Source: Apostichopus japonicus (lineage: Eukaryota > Echinodermata > Holothuroidea > Aspidochirotida > Stichopodidae). From it: 64,000 bases of DNA. The position numbers were made by a program, and so were the translations under genes. Location: positions 28,611,501 to 28,675,500 of the forward strand of contig NC_092580.1 of assembly GCF_037975245.1 (NCBI RefSeq), read 5' to 3'. Below, piece by piece: positions 24,901-39,900 of the stretch (position 1 is its first letter; every line of letters begins with the position of its first letter). The notes beneath the pieces are model-generated. The model was not told where the DNA came from and ran no database searches. It was given only the letters and a program-made list of their open reading frames with translations.

Positions 24901-27900
24901 TTTTGGAGTGGCACAAATAATTCGAGAATAATTCTGAAACCTTTAGCTATGATGTGCTAAAGTCTTTGGTCAATATGGATAAGCTTTAAATCGAGTTAAA
25001 CCATAAAGTTTTGACCTGGGCAATGTTTGTACATGACCGTGTAACTTTGCATTCTCAAACATTTGTATGGACAGACGGTCACAGCGGTTAATGAGAACAC
25101 AGTTCAAGTTGCTCTCCATATCTGCTTTTTTCTATTAACAAGCGTTATGACCCTGAGTTAAAGTGTGCTAAGTACAGAGAGGTTTCTGGTTGATAAACCA
25201 GTAAATCTAAACCTCTCAGATTTAAGAGCCAGTCTCGCTTCGCTTGGCTTGATATCAAATCGGCTTGATTTGAATCAACTTGAAAAGATGCAACAGGATA
25301 ACGCCACAAACGTTAAAGACATCTATATATATTGTTTTTATCTGTTTTGCTTCACAACTGATCAACTTCTTTATTCTTTGCTCTTTTTTAAGACAGAAAG
25401 AGAACATAAAAGCTTTGAGTCGGATACAATTTTGATTCGGCATGGCCTTGTGGAACACAAGACAACCCTTCCAGTATGTAGAGCATTGTCTGTTCAAGCT
25501 TCCAATACCATGCCAATTTGCCTCTGATTCAAAAAGGTCTACATTTCACTATGATTGCTATTTTTTCATGTTTTCTTTTTCCAGTTTCCTTCATGTCCTC
25601 TTAATGATGTAACCAATGAAATCTATGATTAAAGACCATTCTAATTTATCTTAGATTTGCCAAGAAATGCCAACTCATATCCTACTAAAACAAGCTAATA
25701 TGGGACGGGGAGGGGACAGGGGAGGCTAGTATGGAGTCTACTCAAAACGGCAGTTTTATTTCTTGCAGATTGAAAGTCTGGAAGAAAAAATCATAAACGG
25801 GAGTATCATCTGTTCTGGTTAATAGGCAGAAGTTTGCATTGTTCTTCTTGGGAAGAGGGAGGGGAGGGGTGGGAAAGGAGGGAATGAAAAATGACAAGCA
25901 AAGGTACATAGAAACAACTAAGACCAGAAACAATCCTCTCCAAGCTAAAGTTTTAATTTATCCAACTTTTTAAAGCTGCTTGATTCAAAGAAAAGTTTTC
26001 ATTTCACATCACTTTGAAACCTCCCACCCCCCACCTCTCTATGACAAGCGCATCTGAATTTTACAGAGACAATGGTGAGTTTAAACGAGAATGAAAATCT
26101 GAATTCACAAATTATGAACCAGCAAAATTTGCAGGAAACTGGATTACCAATCGTTTCATGAAAGCTGAAATATTTTTTTTAATTACATGTCTGTGATGTT
26201 CACTTAACAGTAGTAAATGAAGTCATATGCAGGGTGGGCACTGTTTTGCAAATTTTAAACAATACATATCAGTAAACAAAAATAGCAGACATATAACAGA
26301 GCACACTGCTGGCATTGGTTTTGTGACAGATTTTGGTTTCACATGTAAACTCACTGTGCCTCAAGAGAAAGCTAGCTTTGGACAAGTCGACATGCAGATA
26401 TAAAGGTGGGAAGAACTGGGAGGCTTTGACACGGGGGAAAACACCCAAATTCACAGTTGTCGAGAATATTGATGTTGTCAGCTTGCAAACAGTTTTATTC
26501 TGAAGTAATTTTATAAGTACCATTGGATTTGGATGATGACAAGTTGGGATCTGCAAAGAATATTAATGTGAGGTTAGTAGAGAAAAACAACAGATAATGT
26601 GTACAACTTCAGAGGAAACTTGCATAGCTGTACATAGCTATGAAAATCTGTACAATACAAGGGAAAGCTTGCATAGCTGTACATAGCTATGAAAATCTGT
26701 ACAATACAAGGGAAAGCTTGCATAGCTGTACTTAGCTATGAAAATGTGTACAATGCAAGGGAAAGCTTGCATAGCTGTACATAGCTTCAACTAAATGGAT
26801 GTGACATGTGAACAACCTTGTGTAGCTTGTATAGCTGTACATATCTAAAAAATGTTTTATGTTGGCAAGGGTGGGGAGGGTGGGGGTTGGAAGAACCAGC
26901 ATAGCTATACATAGCTGCAAATAATGGATATGTGGGCAACCTTGCATAGCTGTATATAGCTAGAGAAATGTGTAGAGGAAATGAGGGGAAGCCTGGATAG
27001 CTACACATAGCTGTAGATAATTGGTATAATATGTAGTATATAGTCTTCTATAACATATTTGTAGTTTGTCAAGTCTGCAGCCTGGATAAAGAATTCTGAA
27101 GTCCATTCTTATATGGACTACACACCCACTGGCTGGACATATGGCATGAACCACAAACTGTCCTCACCGGTTTGACTTGAGACACTATTTGATGACGACT
27201 TACGTTCTGATCGCAGGTAATCGTTAAGTAAAAGAAACAAAGGGAAACTGTCCCAGGTGTCCGGAGGCTGGACTTGCAAGGCAGCATCCATGTCCACAGC
27301 AAACAAGGACCAGAAGATTTCAGCGTGCTCTACGAGAAGGTCGCTGAACCACGCAAAGGCCTGAGAAGGGAATCAAGTATCGATTTGGTATTATTATTAA
27401 AACCAGGCTATTATTTAATAGTAAACTGAGTAAAATTACCAGTAACAAAAGGAGGAAATTACTCCCAACCGTAGTGTGGATGGTACGAACATGACAAAAT
27501 TTTGCTCTGGAAATATGTTAGATTATTGATAACTTTTATTCAAACAGAAATTTCTATATATGCAAGCAATCAATAACCTATCAATCGATACGTTTGATAA
27601 AACATATAAAAAAACTGGTTTAAACAAAACTGGTTAATAGTATTATCAAACTATCATTAAAAATAAAAATATGTGAGTAGAATATCAGCACAACGTACAT
27701 GTCACTCCAAAGACAATAGCACAAAAACAAAAGAGTTGGCTTTTATGAAGGAAAAAAGTATTCTCAACAAAACCACCTGCAATAAAATTTCACAGTTAAA
27801 AATCTTCACAGAGAATAAAGTTAAGGTAACACTGAAGGTGACCTTTGACCTTGGTAACATCACAAGAGGAAGTCCTTCTGGAGAGATGATGTAATCTCTA

Positions 27901-30900
27901 CTGCTAGAACTACTACATTCAGTTTATTACAGAAAAAGGACCTCTCACATCTATATACAACAAGATGCTTGTTTTTCATGATCAAATTTCCCTCCCTTTC
28001 TTCCATTGTTTTAATCCAAAATGATAAAAAACAACTTGTGTGATTTTTTTAATCACTTGATGACAATGGCCGAATTTTAATATTTAATATAATATTAATA
28101 TTTTGGATGAGGTTATGTGAAATACATTTGGTGTGATATTAATGCTAGGCGACTGACAATATATCTTATTCGGTCACAAACTGGGCATTGTGTAACATTA
28201 TACATACAACCAGCTGTTCCATATTCAGTAATGATTTAAACAATTCAGTGAATTATAGTTTAGTGTTGTGTAGTTGCAATTGGAAATTTATACATTAATT
28301 CTGTGATAATTATTTGAAATGATGATTATTTAAATCTCATTCATTTGAAGAGATGTTAAAATTGGTAGAATTTCTTTGAAAAGGAGCAAAAGGTGACTCT
28401 TGTTGCTTAGACTTGCTGGCCTAAATTGTTATGTTGTACTGTGGCTAGTGTCATTGTTTTGGATGCAGTTACATGAATTAACTAATCAATCAATCAACCC
28501 AAAGATGAGTAATATGTTATCCCCTACCCAACATCCATAGGTTGTTGCAGTTCATCAATATCATGATGAATCAACAATAAATTAATTATTTCTTTCAATA
28601 ATTTTCCCAGAATAACAAAGTACTAAGAAAATCTTTGTCACCTCAGAAAAGTTACAAAATGAATTTCTGTTTTTCAGTCTGTAAAGCCAAAGAAGATTCC
28701 AGCTTTCTGACTTTAAAGAAGTAGCAGAAAAGAAATAAATGTAAAAAAAAAAAAAAATTATATATAAAATATATATATATATATATATGTATATGTATTC
28801 ATGCAGTCTGCAAAAGTTAAAACCAAGTGCTGTCAAATTTTGGAATAATATATTTCCCTCAAATAGAATACAATTAGGCATAAACGTCTCTTGGCAAGAT
28901 GCTGTGATTTTCGGCGATAATCGTAAATCATTACTATATTGATGAAGTATAAAGTATGGTGACAGCTGTGTTACATAATTTTGTGAGCAGATTACGAGAG
29001 AATTAGCAGCGGCAACACTTATAGATGAGAGAGAGCAGCCCGGATAGAAAAAACAAAAAAACCACAACGCAATACTGCTTTAAAGATATATACATTTATG
29101 CGTTATTGTACATAGACGCAGTGACATGGCCAGAGATTACAAAGGCGGAGATTGAGGAAGGTTTCGACAATGAATATGTGTGACCTTCATCATTATAGAT
29201 TTCAATGGTGGATCCGGGATTTCTCTGAGGAGTAACGGATCAGTTGGTAGATCACAAAATTGCTATCAAAATTGTGGTTCGTTAGGAAAACAGAAGTCAA
29301 ATGGAGAGGATGATACATGCCCATGAAGTATGTACAAGTACCTTCCCCAAAGTGTCATCTTGTTTTGAGTAAACTTACAATTTGCACCTAATTTTTAACA
29401 CCAATCAAATTATTCAGAAAGAAGAGGCCTGGCCACTCCCTGGATTCACCCCTGGACTTTATATTGTATACCACGAGCAGCCACAGAGAATATAACCATT
29501 TACGAAACACTTCCAGGTTTAAAAAAAATAGAAATAATTGTGCTCTCCTGTCTTCTCTCTCCTGCTGCACTATCCCTCCTTTAAGCAATATCACTGCATA
29601 GCATAAGTGCATGTTCAACCTTCTGATTATATATTATGTTATTTGAAAATCATATTAGATATTAGCAGAACACACACATGCTACATTTTGCCAAATAAAA
29701 AAATTAATATAAAAAATAAAGAAATTAATACTCAGTGTTACCATAGAGAAGTAAGACTTTTTGAATATGGATAAGATACCAGAGTAATGAATATTAATGA
29801 GACACAGCAAAAGGAGAACAAGAATAGAAAAAAAGCACATCGGATATAGACGTGAACATCAACAAGGTACCTGCGATTCTTTGGGTTTGTTATGCTTTGG
29901 GTGAGAGAAAGAGCAGATAGGATAATGAGGGGGTCGTCAGGGTCAAAGGTAAGGTTGCATTCAACATTTACCAGTTTCCACATTTTCATGTTGTTCATGT
30001 AGCTTATATAGAACGAGGAACCAGCTTCATTATTCTTGAGCTTTCATGTACTGGTGTATTGCTACCTTCATATCACTCTTTATATTATTCTTAAATTATT
30101 CAATGAATCACAATAATTTCTGTTTTACCATAACAGCTAGCATCCATTACAAAGAAGGGGGGTTTCCTGCAATAACAAAGGACCAGAATTCTTTCTTACT
30201 TACAACAAATAAATTTCACACCGTGTCTGTTTCGGTTTGGAATGGTAGATACATTTTGATGAGATGTGTGTTTGTAGCTGAGACTAGGTCAAATTGCTTC
30301 AGTTATAGGTACAATCACAGCACTCTCAAAGTTAATTTGTAAACCATCATAACAATATTTGATCAACATTTTAATTATACAGTGCATATTTGTTTTTAGT
30401 CAATGATTTTCCAGATGACCGTCTTAGCCAACCAAGGAGAGTCTATGTACTTCCCTAGGGTTTTAAGAAATATAACATTACTTGACAAAGAAATGTAACG
30501 TTATTCAAAACTATGAAGCTACTCAGAGCTAGAAAGCTACTTAAAAATAAAGACTACATGTAATATGAGAATCGATCCTAAGACATGTATTACAACACAA
30601 CACTACAGAGGTTTTGGACATGAAACAATTTCTAGTTTTTTCAATTTTTTTCCACACTGCACTATGAAGCATGCATATCAATTTCTTAATTTCTCTAGAT
30701 ACAGACTTCATGCTCGGTTGGTGAAATTGGTTCGGCATTATGGAAGGGGAGGGGTGGGGTGGGGGTGGGTGACAAGTGCTGGGTCTTGAGCAGGACAGCT
30801 GCAAGCATGAAATTGCTGGGTTCAACAACATCTTTATGTATGCTGGGGAAATCTAGAATAAAAAAAAGCACAACAACTTGTCACATGCAACTATCTAAAT

Positions 30901-33900
30901 GTACCACTATCATTGCATCACTAGAACAAACGATGTCATGATCTTAACTTAAGTCTCTTCAATTAACACAAATATATTCAAGTTCAGGGTATAATATTGT
31001 CTTATCTATCTTAAAGAAATTATCTTCATGAGTAAAACTTATAAATCTGTGGCAAAGAAGAATACACAATCCTAATGTCATTTATGTTTCACACATTTTT
31101 CAAACTTGCCAGAATTTACTCGCTGAATATTCGTTCAGCTGTATTTTGAGTTTAGAGATTTTATTTTTATTTTTTATTTTTTAAATATTTCAGTTTTTTG
31201 TAACTCGCCAGATTTTACTCCCTGAATATTCATAACAAGTTTTTAATTACAGCTGTGTGTTGAGTTTGGAGGGAAAAAAAGTTTTTAAATTTTAATTATT
31301 TTTTTTAACAATTGCCATATTTTTCTACCATGAATAATTCACACAAAGTTTGTAATTACAGCTGTGTGTTGAGTTAAATTTGCAGAAGAAAATTAAAAAA
31401 AAGAACTAATGAATTCAAAACATTCATATTTTGATGGATGATCTTTTCTAGTCAGGTACTAATGTGAGTGTCCGTTACATTCCTCATCGATAAGATTAAA
31501 ATTTGTAAATTTATACATGGTTTGACCATATGGGTTACGATACCGATAAATTTCTTAAATTAATAGAAAATGATAGGAGTCATCATGAAGTAGAATTTTG
31601 GATTTGTCTATACTTTGCTGAAATCAACTTTCAATTCCAAACAGTGAAGACACCCTTCTCAAAGTTTTCACTACACCAAATTTTCAGTTTAACTTTTTTC
31701 CCCTCTGTTTTACTTCAGTGTCTGCTGCCTTTTGAACATTTAAAGAAGTTACTGCTAGTATAGAAATACCAGGCCCTCTACTTTGAATATAGCATATCTC
31801 AGAGATAAACATGATAATCCAAGCAAAGACCTAGTTCCCTACCTCTGCGTGGTGTTCCTCATTCTGTTGGAGCACATCGATGCAGAGCTCCGCCAAATGA
31901 ATCACGTCTTCCAGCCTCTTCTCCGGTGTAGAATCGTCGCTGTTCAGAGTTTCTTTACGAGAAAGACGTCAGAGATAAAAAGTTAATTAATTACTGATAG
32001 GGTTTTGTTGCGGATATATAAAACCACGATGGTACGTTATGTGTTCTTCAAGCACCCTATAACTGACATCACGATTACAATCAAGACGTTTATTAAGAAC
32101 TTTAAAGTTAGATACCTCACAAATGGATATATATAATAAATATATTGTTAATGCAAGTGGTATCAACCTAGATGGAACATAGATATATTATTAATGCAAG
32201 TGGTTTCAACCTAAATGGACCCATAGCGATATAATGTTAATTCCAAAAAAAAAAAGTTTTATTCAAAATGAGCAAGTTATATCCAATTACATCAAAACTG
32301 TAGTAACAAGATAAAATATGACATTTATCAAGAGCACATTGTGACATCTTGACAAAGATGGAACATAAACACAAAGATCACAAATAAGTGAAACATAAAT
32401 ATTATCAACTTCTAGGTGATGAAAGTTACTATATGATTCCTAGTAAAAACAAAACATGCAACATACCAATGTGTAACCAATCTAGACTCTTAAATTCTAC
32501 TAAAAAATATTAAATAAACATAAATAATAAACACGATGAAAACACACAAAAACTAAAATAAGTAAACAGCCACCATTGCTTAACCAATACAAGAACACAA
32601 GCTATTTTAAAGCATTGAATATTTTGTTCCTTTTTCAAAATGATAAGATGTAATTTTAACGGTGTCAATCCTCAAATTGTCATCATTTCCTGTCTATAGT
32701 TAAATGTACCAATAACTGAATAACTGGGAAATGACTTTTGCAAATGATAGGCGAGAACTTGACTAATAGTTAAAATTAAAATTTAGAGAAAAAGACAGAA
32801 TCATAGCCCGGTAGGTAATGTTCTGATGACATAAGCTATGTGGTTATACCTTTCCAGAAACCTTGACGAGGAAGACTTGAGGTTTACGTCAGTTCAAAAT
32901 GTCAGAAAACCATGGATTAATGAAGACTTTATTTGTTAATGATTACAATAAATGACATGTCCATCCTTGTAACTCCAGCTTCTACTTTTGGCTGTATGAA
33001 TCCCAGCACCAAACCAACATGACAAAAGTACATTCAGACAAGAAAAAAAAAAGTGCATCACTGGATTCCAAACATTTTTTAAACAATCAAAAACTTGAAG
33101 TGATAGGACAAGGAGGGGGGTGGGGTGGAGAGGTGAGGGGTGGGGATGGAAATCTTTTCTTTTGTCTTCATATAGTACAGCCCTGACTCCATTGCATAGC
33201 AGCTTTTTTGGGTTTTTGGTTTTGAAATTTTAACAAACTATCTCAGTATTGCTGAAATCAAATCGCAATTGCTAAAACTAAAGACCACCTCATCAAATGG
33301 AACATTTCTTAGCAAATTTTGCTCGATGCTTTGAAACAAAAGTCAATATATTTGAGTATCTCATCGGACAGATAACATGAAACTGTCACACACAGCAGAG
33401 GAGGTTAGACTGGGAAGAGGAAGCTAGGTTCTGCAAGTTTGTGGATAGGTTACACATTGACCATAAAGCATTAACACAAAGAACATCAAAACATTGATAT
33501 ATAAATAAATCATCGGTCACCTCTCGAAACAGCCCCGGCATCGTCTCCTTCTACACGATGCAAACAAATGCAAATTTGATTCAATAAACTCATGAGAATG
33601 TTAATTCATTGACATGCTTGTTATGGGTGAAAACAAGATCAACTAGAGGTAAATAACATCCTCCTGGTTCTGAAATTTTGTGTTTACAAAAGTAAGGTTA
33701 AAAATGAGAAACCTTCCTTTAGCTATGGTAAAATTTATTTAAAGAATTTTTATCTAAAAGAAAAGTTTAAGTATCAAACTAATTGTAAGCAAAATGCTTT
33801 TGATATCAGTTGGCATAAATGGAAATCTTTATTTGAAGTTCAATGATTTATTGGTTGTTGTCGATAATATTGACTAATGGTCATAAAGTGTTATTATGAA

Positions 33901-36900
33901 CTAGAGGTAAATCAAATGGCATGAAGTAGAAACAGGGCAAGAGTAACTTGAAGAGTAATATCAGCTCACACCTCAGACATCTCTCATTCCCCAGAAACTA
34001 GCAGTTGCGCAAACTTACTGCCGCATTACAATATCATTTGCATCTCTCTCTCCTCCCAATGCACGATGAGCAGAAATTTCTTTCTCGTAGATATCTTGCT
34101 ACAAGTGCAATATACCAAAGACTTGTTGCAGATTTTTTCCCTGCTTTTCTATTTCTTCTATGAAAAATTGTTGTTTGGGTGGCCATAAATGAGATGTAAT
34201 TTATATGTATCCCCCCCCCCCCAACCTCTTTTATCTCCTTACTACCAATTCATTCAATAACTTCCAAAATTACTAAGTCTCTTTCAGCTTCCTACACCCT
34301 CTGCATATTTCATTTCCTACGGTCCTTTCTTCTCCTCTTTCCACTACCCTCGTTCTATCTAATATTCTTCTGTTTATTTTTCAGTGATCCATATTAAGTC
34401 CGTACATCTGTTTGACTTATATCCTCTGCTTCAGTCTGCCTCTGCAGATGATACTGACTGAGCATCGAGTCATCAGGCCTTCTAGCTTTTACATATTAAC
34501 CCACACAGGGTATTAACCATACATGAGCAGCTTACTAACATTATCTCTCTGTACACTTTGACCCTGGCAACCTTTCCTGGTCATATTTAGCCTCAGTTAT
34601 TATTATCTATCATTGATAACCATAACAAGATTATATGCTACAGAATAGACATTATACAGACACCTCCCAATTATCCTGATGCACACATTGTGTTTAACGT
34701 CAATGCCAGTGTGTATCATTATACTCAAGACATGATGCTTTTAATGTGCAATTAGAGAAATCATTCTCTTTTACTGTCAATCATTTTAACAAAACTGGTG
34801 TTGTATGGCAATACTGGTTTTGTAATGCTGACATATAGAATAAACATTCATTCTCTTTAAATGATAATCGTTTCGATGCAGTTGATATAAAGAGTGGGTG
34901 TTCATTCTCATTACATGTAGATTATTTCGATGCTCTATATAAAGAATTAATATTCATTCTCATTCAATGAAAATCATTTCAATGCAGTCTTTATCAAGAC
35001 TGAATATTCATTCTCATCACCTGCATCCTACATGCAGTCATTTTCACTCTACTCACCTTCAATTCTAGCATAAGCTGAAACTTGCTCATAGTTAACCAGA
35101 GCAGCCTCCTCCAGGCACTTTCTGATGACCCCTCTGACCTCTTCAGGGGGCACAGGGGTGACTATATCTTTCATCAAGACCTATTTGTGGTAGATTGAAG
35201 AACGGAAATGATAAAAATCGTCCTTGAATAAAAGAAAGAGGAATGCAGAGAAATGAGAGGATAATGTCTGATGAAGGAAGTCGTCTTTGTGAGTTGTTTA
35301 TCACTTTCAGACTGTACTGCAAGAGACAGATTCAGACTTGTATTACTCAAGTCTGTAATGATACTTCCACATCAGCTGACATCATCCAATCAACATTTAC
35401 CTACAATACACATCATATTGACATCTTTACCACTTCATCCACCTGGCATTAACACATCAGCTGACATCGTCCAATCAACATTTACCTACCATACACATCC
35501 ACATCAAATTGACATCTTTACCACTGCATCCACCAGGCAGTAACACATCAGCTGACAGCCTCACACTCACATTCATCTGGCAAACACACCCATCTTCACT
35601 TAACAATCCCCAAAACACCATATTTCAGTTTCCTTGTGATCAATACTGAGTGTGTTAAAAATTATCCATGATGCTTTACAGATTTAAAAACTCACTCTTT
35701 CCAAAAGAGACAGTGTGGCCTTCAGAGCCCCCTCGGGTCTACCAAATGGAAAGCTGTACCTATTGTAGTCAGAATTAGTCAAAGATGGGTACAAAGGTTA
35801 GGATTAAGAAGCAAAACCACGCCCAGCAAATGGTATTGACCGAAAAAAAGTGCAAAGGAAATCCTCTAATGTACAAAAAGGAATGTTAACTACAGAATAT
35901 GAAATATGGGGGGGGAGGGGGAGGGGGGGAAAGATGTTCAGAACAAGAATTTTGTAACTGATGATGAAGTTTGATAAACTGCATAGAGGCCAAATTCATT
36001 ATTCTCCTTAAAACACTGACATTTACTAATTCACTGAAAATCATTCTTTTGTTCCTGGGTATAGGAAGTCATGAAAATTTAAAGGATAAAGGCAAAAGCA
36101 GCTGAAAACTCAACTTGATTGGTCGAGCCCTTTTTACCAGAAATACCAGCAAATAAAACCAAAAATAAATAAATAAAAGGACGAAAGTCATAAACTAAAA
36201 AGAAAACTAATGAAAGAAATATAACATCGCAGCTGTTAAAAAGTTTTGTAAAATTTACAACCCTTTAAATTTGAAATTTTCTCGGTTCCAAACGAATGCA
36301 TTGATGTAAATACAGGCAACATGGAAAGTGAGTGGTATGCTCATTATAAACTGTTTATGTCTCCTGGAACATTATGTAAGCACCACTGATGATATTGATC
36401 AGTAACAATAACACCACACACAGAATATACGCAATACAGGTCGTTTGCGCTACCTCCAAATATGTTAGAAGATACGGTAAATGGCCACAGATTGTCAAAA
36501 AATCCAAAGGTTTCTTACACTGTTAAATGTGTGGGCATGTTTCTTCACTGACATGTTTAAGTGTTCAATCTGCCTGTATCTAACCACAACCATAAAGAAA
36601 AAGGTTCAGAATGTTTAGACAAATCCTTTTCAAAAATTAAAATTTGAGAAAAATTACTAATGAGCTGTGGATGCAGACAGTATTTGTGGATAATTATGTC
36701 TGTTAATTTAAAATAAAAATAAAAAATATTAAAAAATAAAAAATTATAGAAATAAAAAAGTTGTTAAATTCAACGTAAAAGTGTAATGTATCGGTCACAG
36801 CCGATACTGGTTATTTGTATGACTTCCTACAGTGATGTATCTTTCCAAAATAAAAATTGAATGGACATATCTCAGTGACAGAAAAGAGTGATATAACTTT

Positions 36901-39900
36901 TCTTGGCCTGAGATAATTGTGAAACGTTGCCAAGCCTGACCCCAAAATATGTGGGAGAGTTTATGAAGCAAAGTTATTTCTCAGCTTGAGTAAAATTTGC
37001 AATGTGAATTCTGCATTTAGGTTTTCTCTGCTATTGTAACCTCAAGTACCCAGCATGAATATAAGTTAGACCCTTTGACCATTGTGTTAGGGTACGGAGC
37101 AACTGGTTTATAGTCCCAAATGAAAAAAGTTTGAAAAGAAAGAAGCCTCTCCATCCAATAAAATATCACCTCATAGCAAAAGTCAGAATGGTAGAGCAAC
37201 TGGTGAAGGGGATGGTAGGGGGATGGGGGGGGGGGAGTGGGGTTTATGAAATATTGATTGAAAGATAACTGCATAAATAAAAAGACTCAAGTACCTGAAT
37301 CTTGTAATTTGTTGCTCCAGTAGACACCTCAGCCTGTCTTTTATCTCTTCAAAGATATCTTTTTCTTCCATTGTGACTGTTCCTATACCATCTGGCCTGT
37401 AATGATATGTAAATGTGGTCACTCAAAATTACATCATCTATTTGCATTCAAGTCAGCACTTTTCCTTAATTTTGCAGAGCATTCAGTGCATAAGTCATTC
37501 TAAGATTGAAAATTACTCAAATTAAAACACCCCTTCTCAATGTTTCCACCAAATGAATAGTCAATAAAGGTCAATAATTCATAATTTTATCTCCTGCTAA
37601 AAACTTGGTCTCCTGAACACTTGTACATGTTAGTATTAATCAGACGTAAAAGAAGAATACAACACAAAAAAAATCAAATATTTGTTTTTCCTGCATAACC
37701 AGAAATGAAACTTGATGAGCCATGGCAATGAATAACCAACCAAAATCAGTAACTCCCCCCACCCGGCCATTTAAAAAAAAGACATTAAAATGATCCATAT
37801 ACAAATGTGCACATTTTCTTTATTATGTAACTCCCCCACCCCACCCTCCCCGGCCATCTTAAAAAAGACACTAAAATTAATTCATATACATAGGTGCAAA
37901 TTTTCCTTATTATGGAGATTTTATTTTGTCAAATAAATGAATTATTATTATTATTTAATTAATATTAATTTAATTCCTCCATTCATACCTGTTTCCATGG
38001 ACGTGTGAGGCACAGAATGCAAAGCTGTAGTGGATGAGGGTGGGATCTATCATGGTTCCTCTCTCTGCCCTATCTAAGAGATCTTTTAGATAGCTTAGGT
38101 GTCTATGGCAACCTCTCACTCCGTACCGAGCACAATACTCGTCCATCACAAAGATCTGACCAGGACTGAACCAACCCTGGGGTGAAGATTTAAAGGACAA
38201 GAATGTGGATGCATAGATTTGGTTATTCGTAAGGTCGCCTTTTCCATTACTTACATTAACTAGTGAACACTTCTTACCAACACATGCTCTGTAGTTTGAC
38301 ATTTCTGGTTCTGAATTTGGGGAAGTGGATGTATTCTGTCACTGGTTTTGCATCAACATTGTATGCTGTTGCTGTGCTGTGATGTTTGTTTAAGAAAGGG
38401 GCACCTTTACCTCCTTCAATGTGAATGCCTACATTTGATCATTTGCAAGGTCGCCTCTTCCATAACTTTCATTAACTAGTGGACACTTCCTACCAAAACA
38501 TGCTCTGAAGATTGACATTTCTGGTGTTGAATTTGGGGAAATGGGAGTCTAGATCTGTTCTGTCACTGGTTTTGAATCACATTGTATGCTGTTGCTGCAC
38601 AGTGATGTTTGTTTAAGTAAGGGGCACCTTTACCTCCCTCAGTATTTGAGACAGTGGTCAGCTGCTGAAGTACTCATTCTTGTATATCAGATATGGAAGT
38701 TAATTCAGAAAGCTGGGGCCAGGAAAGGTGCAGCAATCAGACACCTGCTTTGTAATTCTCTGAATATTCATAAAGAAGTAAGTGCTTGACATAGGCTGGG
38801 GTTCATGTTAGATAACCACATGGCTAGGGTTTCACATGAGCTGCTGCAGCCTAACCAATTCACTATTAAAACTAAATTATCAAAAATAAACAATAATTAT
38901 CTGTCACAACACCCCCTGTAGCTTGTCGTACTGGCAATATATTAACCCCATTCAGGTTGATGTCATAATGTCCTTCCATCTTAAAAACAACTTTCTGCTC
39001 TATGAGTGACTTTGCACAACAACATATTACACCTGCATATTACACCAACATATTACACCATTTACTACAAAGCTAGTTTGCTTGACATTATAAGGTAGTT
39101 GCACCTCTATCCCTAACATATAAGAAGGTAGGATCAGTGTAATAATTATTTCAACCGATCCGTCAAAACTCTTCCACATGACATAAACGGATACTGTTCG
39201 TTTCTCTTCTGGACATTCCAACATGGTTATTAATACAGGCGGTGTACCTACACTGACCTTTCATCTTATCATTTTCTCATTTCACAAATTATATCACAAG
39301 CAAGAAAACCTTTCACCAATGATGCTGTTGCTCAACAACATTATGTCTAGATATCTAGTTGGCTATGATTCTGGCCTCCCAATACAGCTTCACGGATATC
39401 ATCAAACTTGTTTACCGTGCGAGACGTGACTGATACCCATTCGTCACATCATAAAGATGGTCTGCAGGGTACATTACAGAACATTAAAAGTACTAAGTGC
39501 TCTTATATACCTGAGTTAATGTTTAACAAGTGAAAGTTTAGAATCCAATTAGACTGTACTCTTGAGGAAGCACGGAGCGACAAGAATCCAAACATGAATG
39601 AAATTAAGCAGATAAGATTATCCTAACTTGTCCATTAATTTTCTTTTCAATAGATAAAGTTTCTTGTCTTACTGAAGAAGTAATTTACCATAATCTTGAT
39701 GGTTTGCACTTTTTTGAACCAAACAATTAAAGGTATCCAATATAGTAAATGCTGTTGTAGTAAAAGCTTATGTCAAACATTTGAAATCAAGTGAAACCCT
39801 GAGTATGTAAACTTTTGCTTTTGGACCAATATCTACATGTTTCCATCCAGTGCTAACACTAACATGTCTTATCAATTATGCATTGCTACTTGATACCAAC

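Larger units (their letters stand above)
21288..27203. other. CADPS intron, 5.9 kb
   Basis: Contains a ~68-bp tandem repeat with an inserted hairpin (22617-22860), a short ATT tract near 23325, a G-rich run near 25700 and a 49-bp minisatellite (26600-27030). The plus-strand frames at 24325-24874 and 25165-25527 have no recognisable domain and no splice context. Confidence 0.6.
27361..31842. other. CADPS intron containing the 24-nt microexon
   Basis: Besides the microexon at 29871-29894 it has a (TA)n tract at about 28757-28795, a possible small TIR element at 29203-29454, a G-rich run near 30745-30770 and three degenerate ~110-bp repeats at 31100-31390 built around ACAGCTGTGTGTTGAGTT. Confidence 0.55.
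31953..35056. other. CADPS intron containing the 30-nt microexon
   Basis: Holds the candidate microexon at 33521-33550, a G-rich run at 33113-33143, a C-run at 34211-34222, a CAGGCCTTCTAGCTTTTACA motif at 34472-34493 (related to the one at 17681) and a ~60-bp degenerate tandem repeat at 34840-35010 (TATTCATTCTCAT...TTTCGATGCA). Confidence 0.5.

Noticed and set aside
28582-29067. 161-residue minus-strand frame
   Set aside because: It runs through a (TA)n microsatellite and poly-F-coding A-run. It lies in an intron where the CADPS frame needs no exon.
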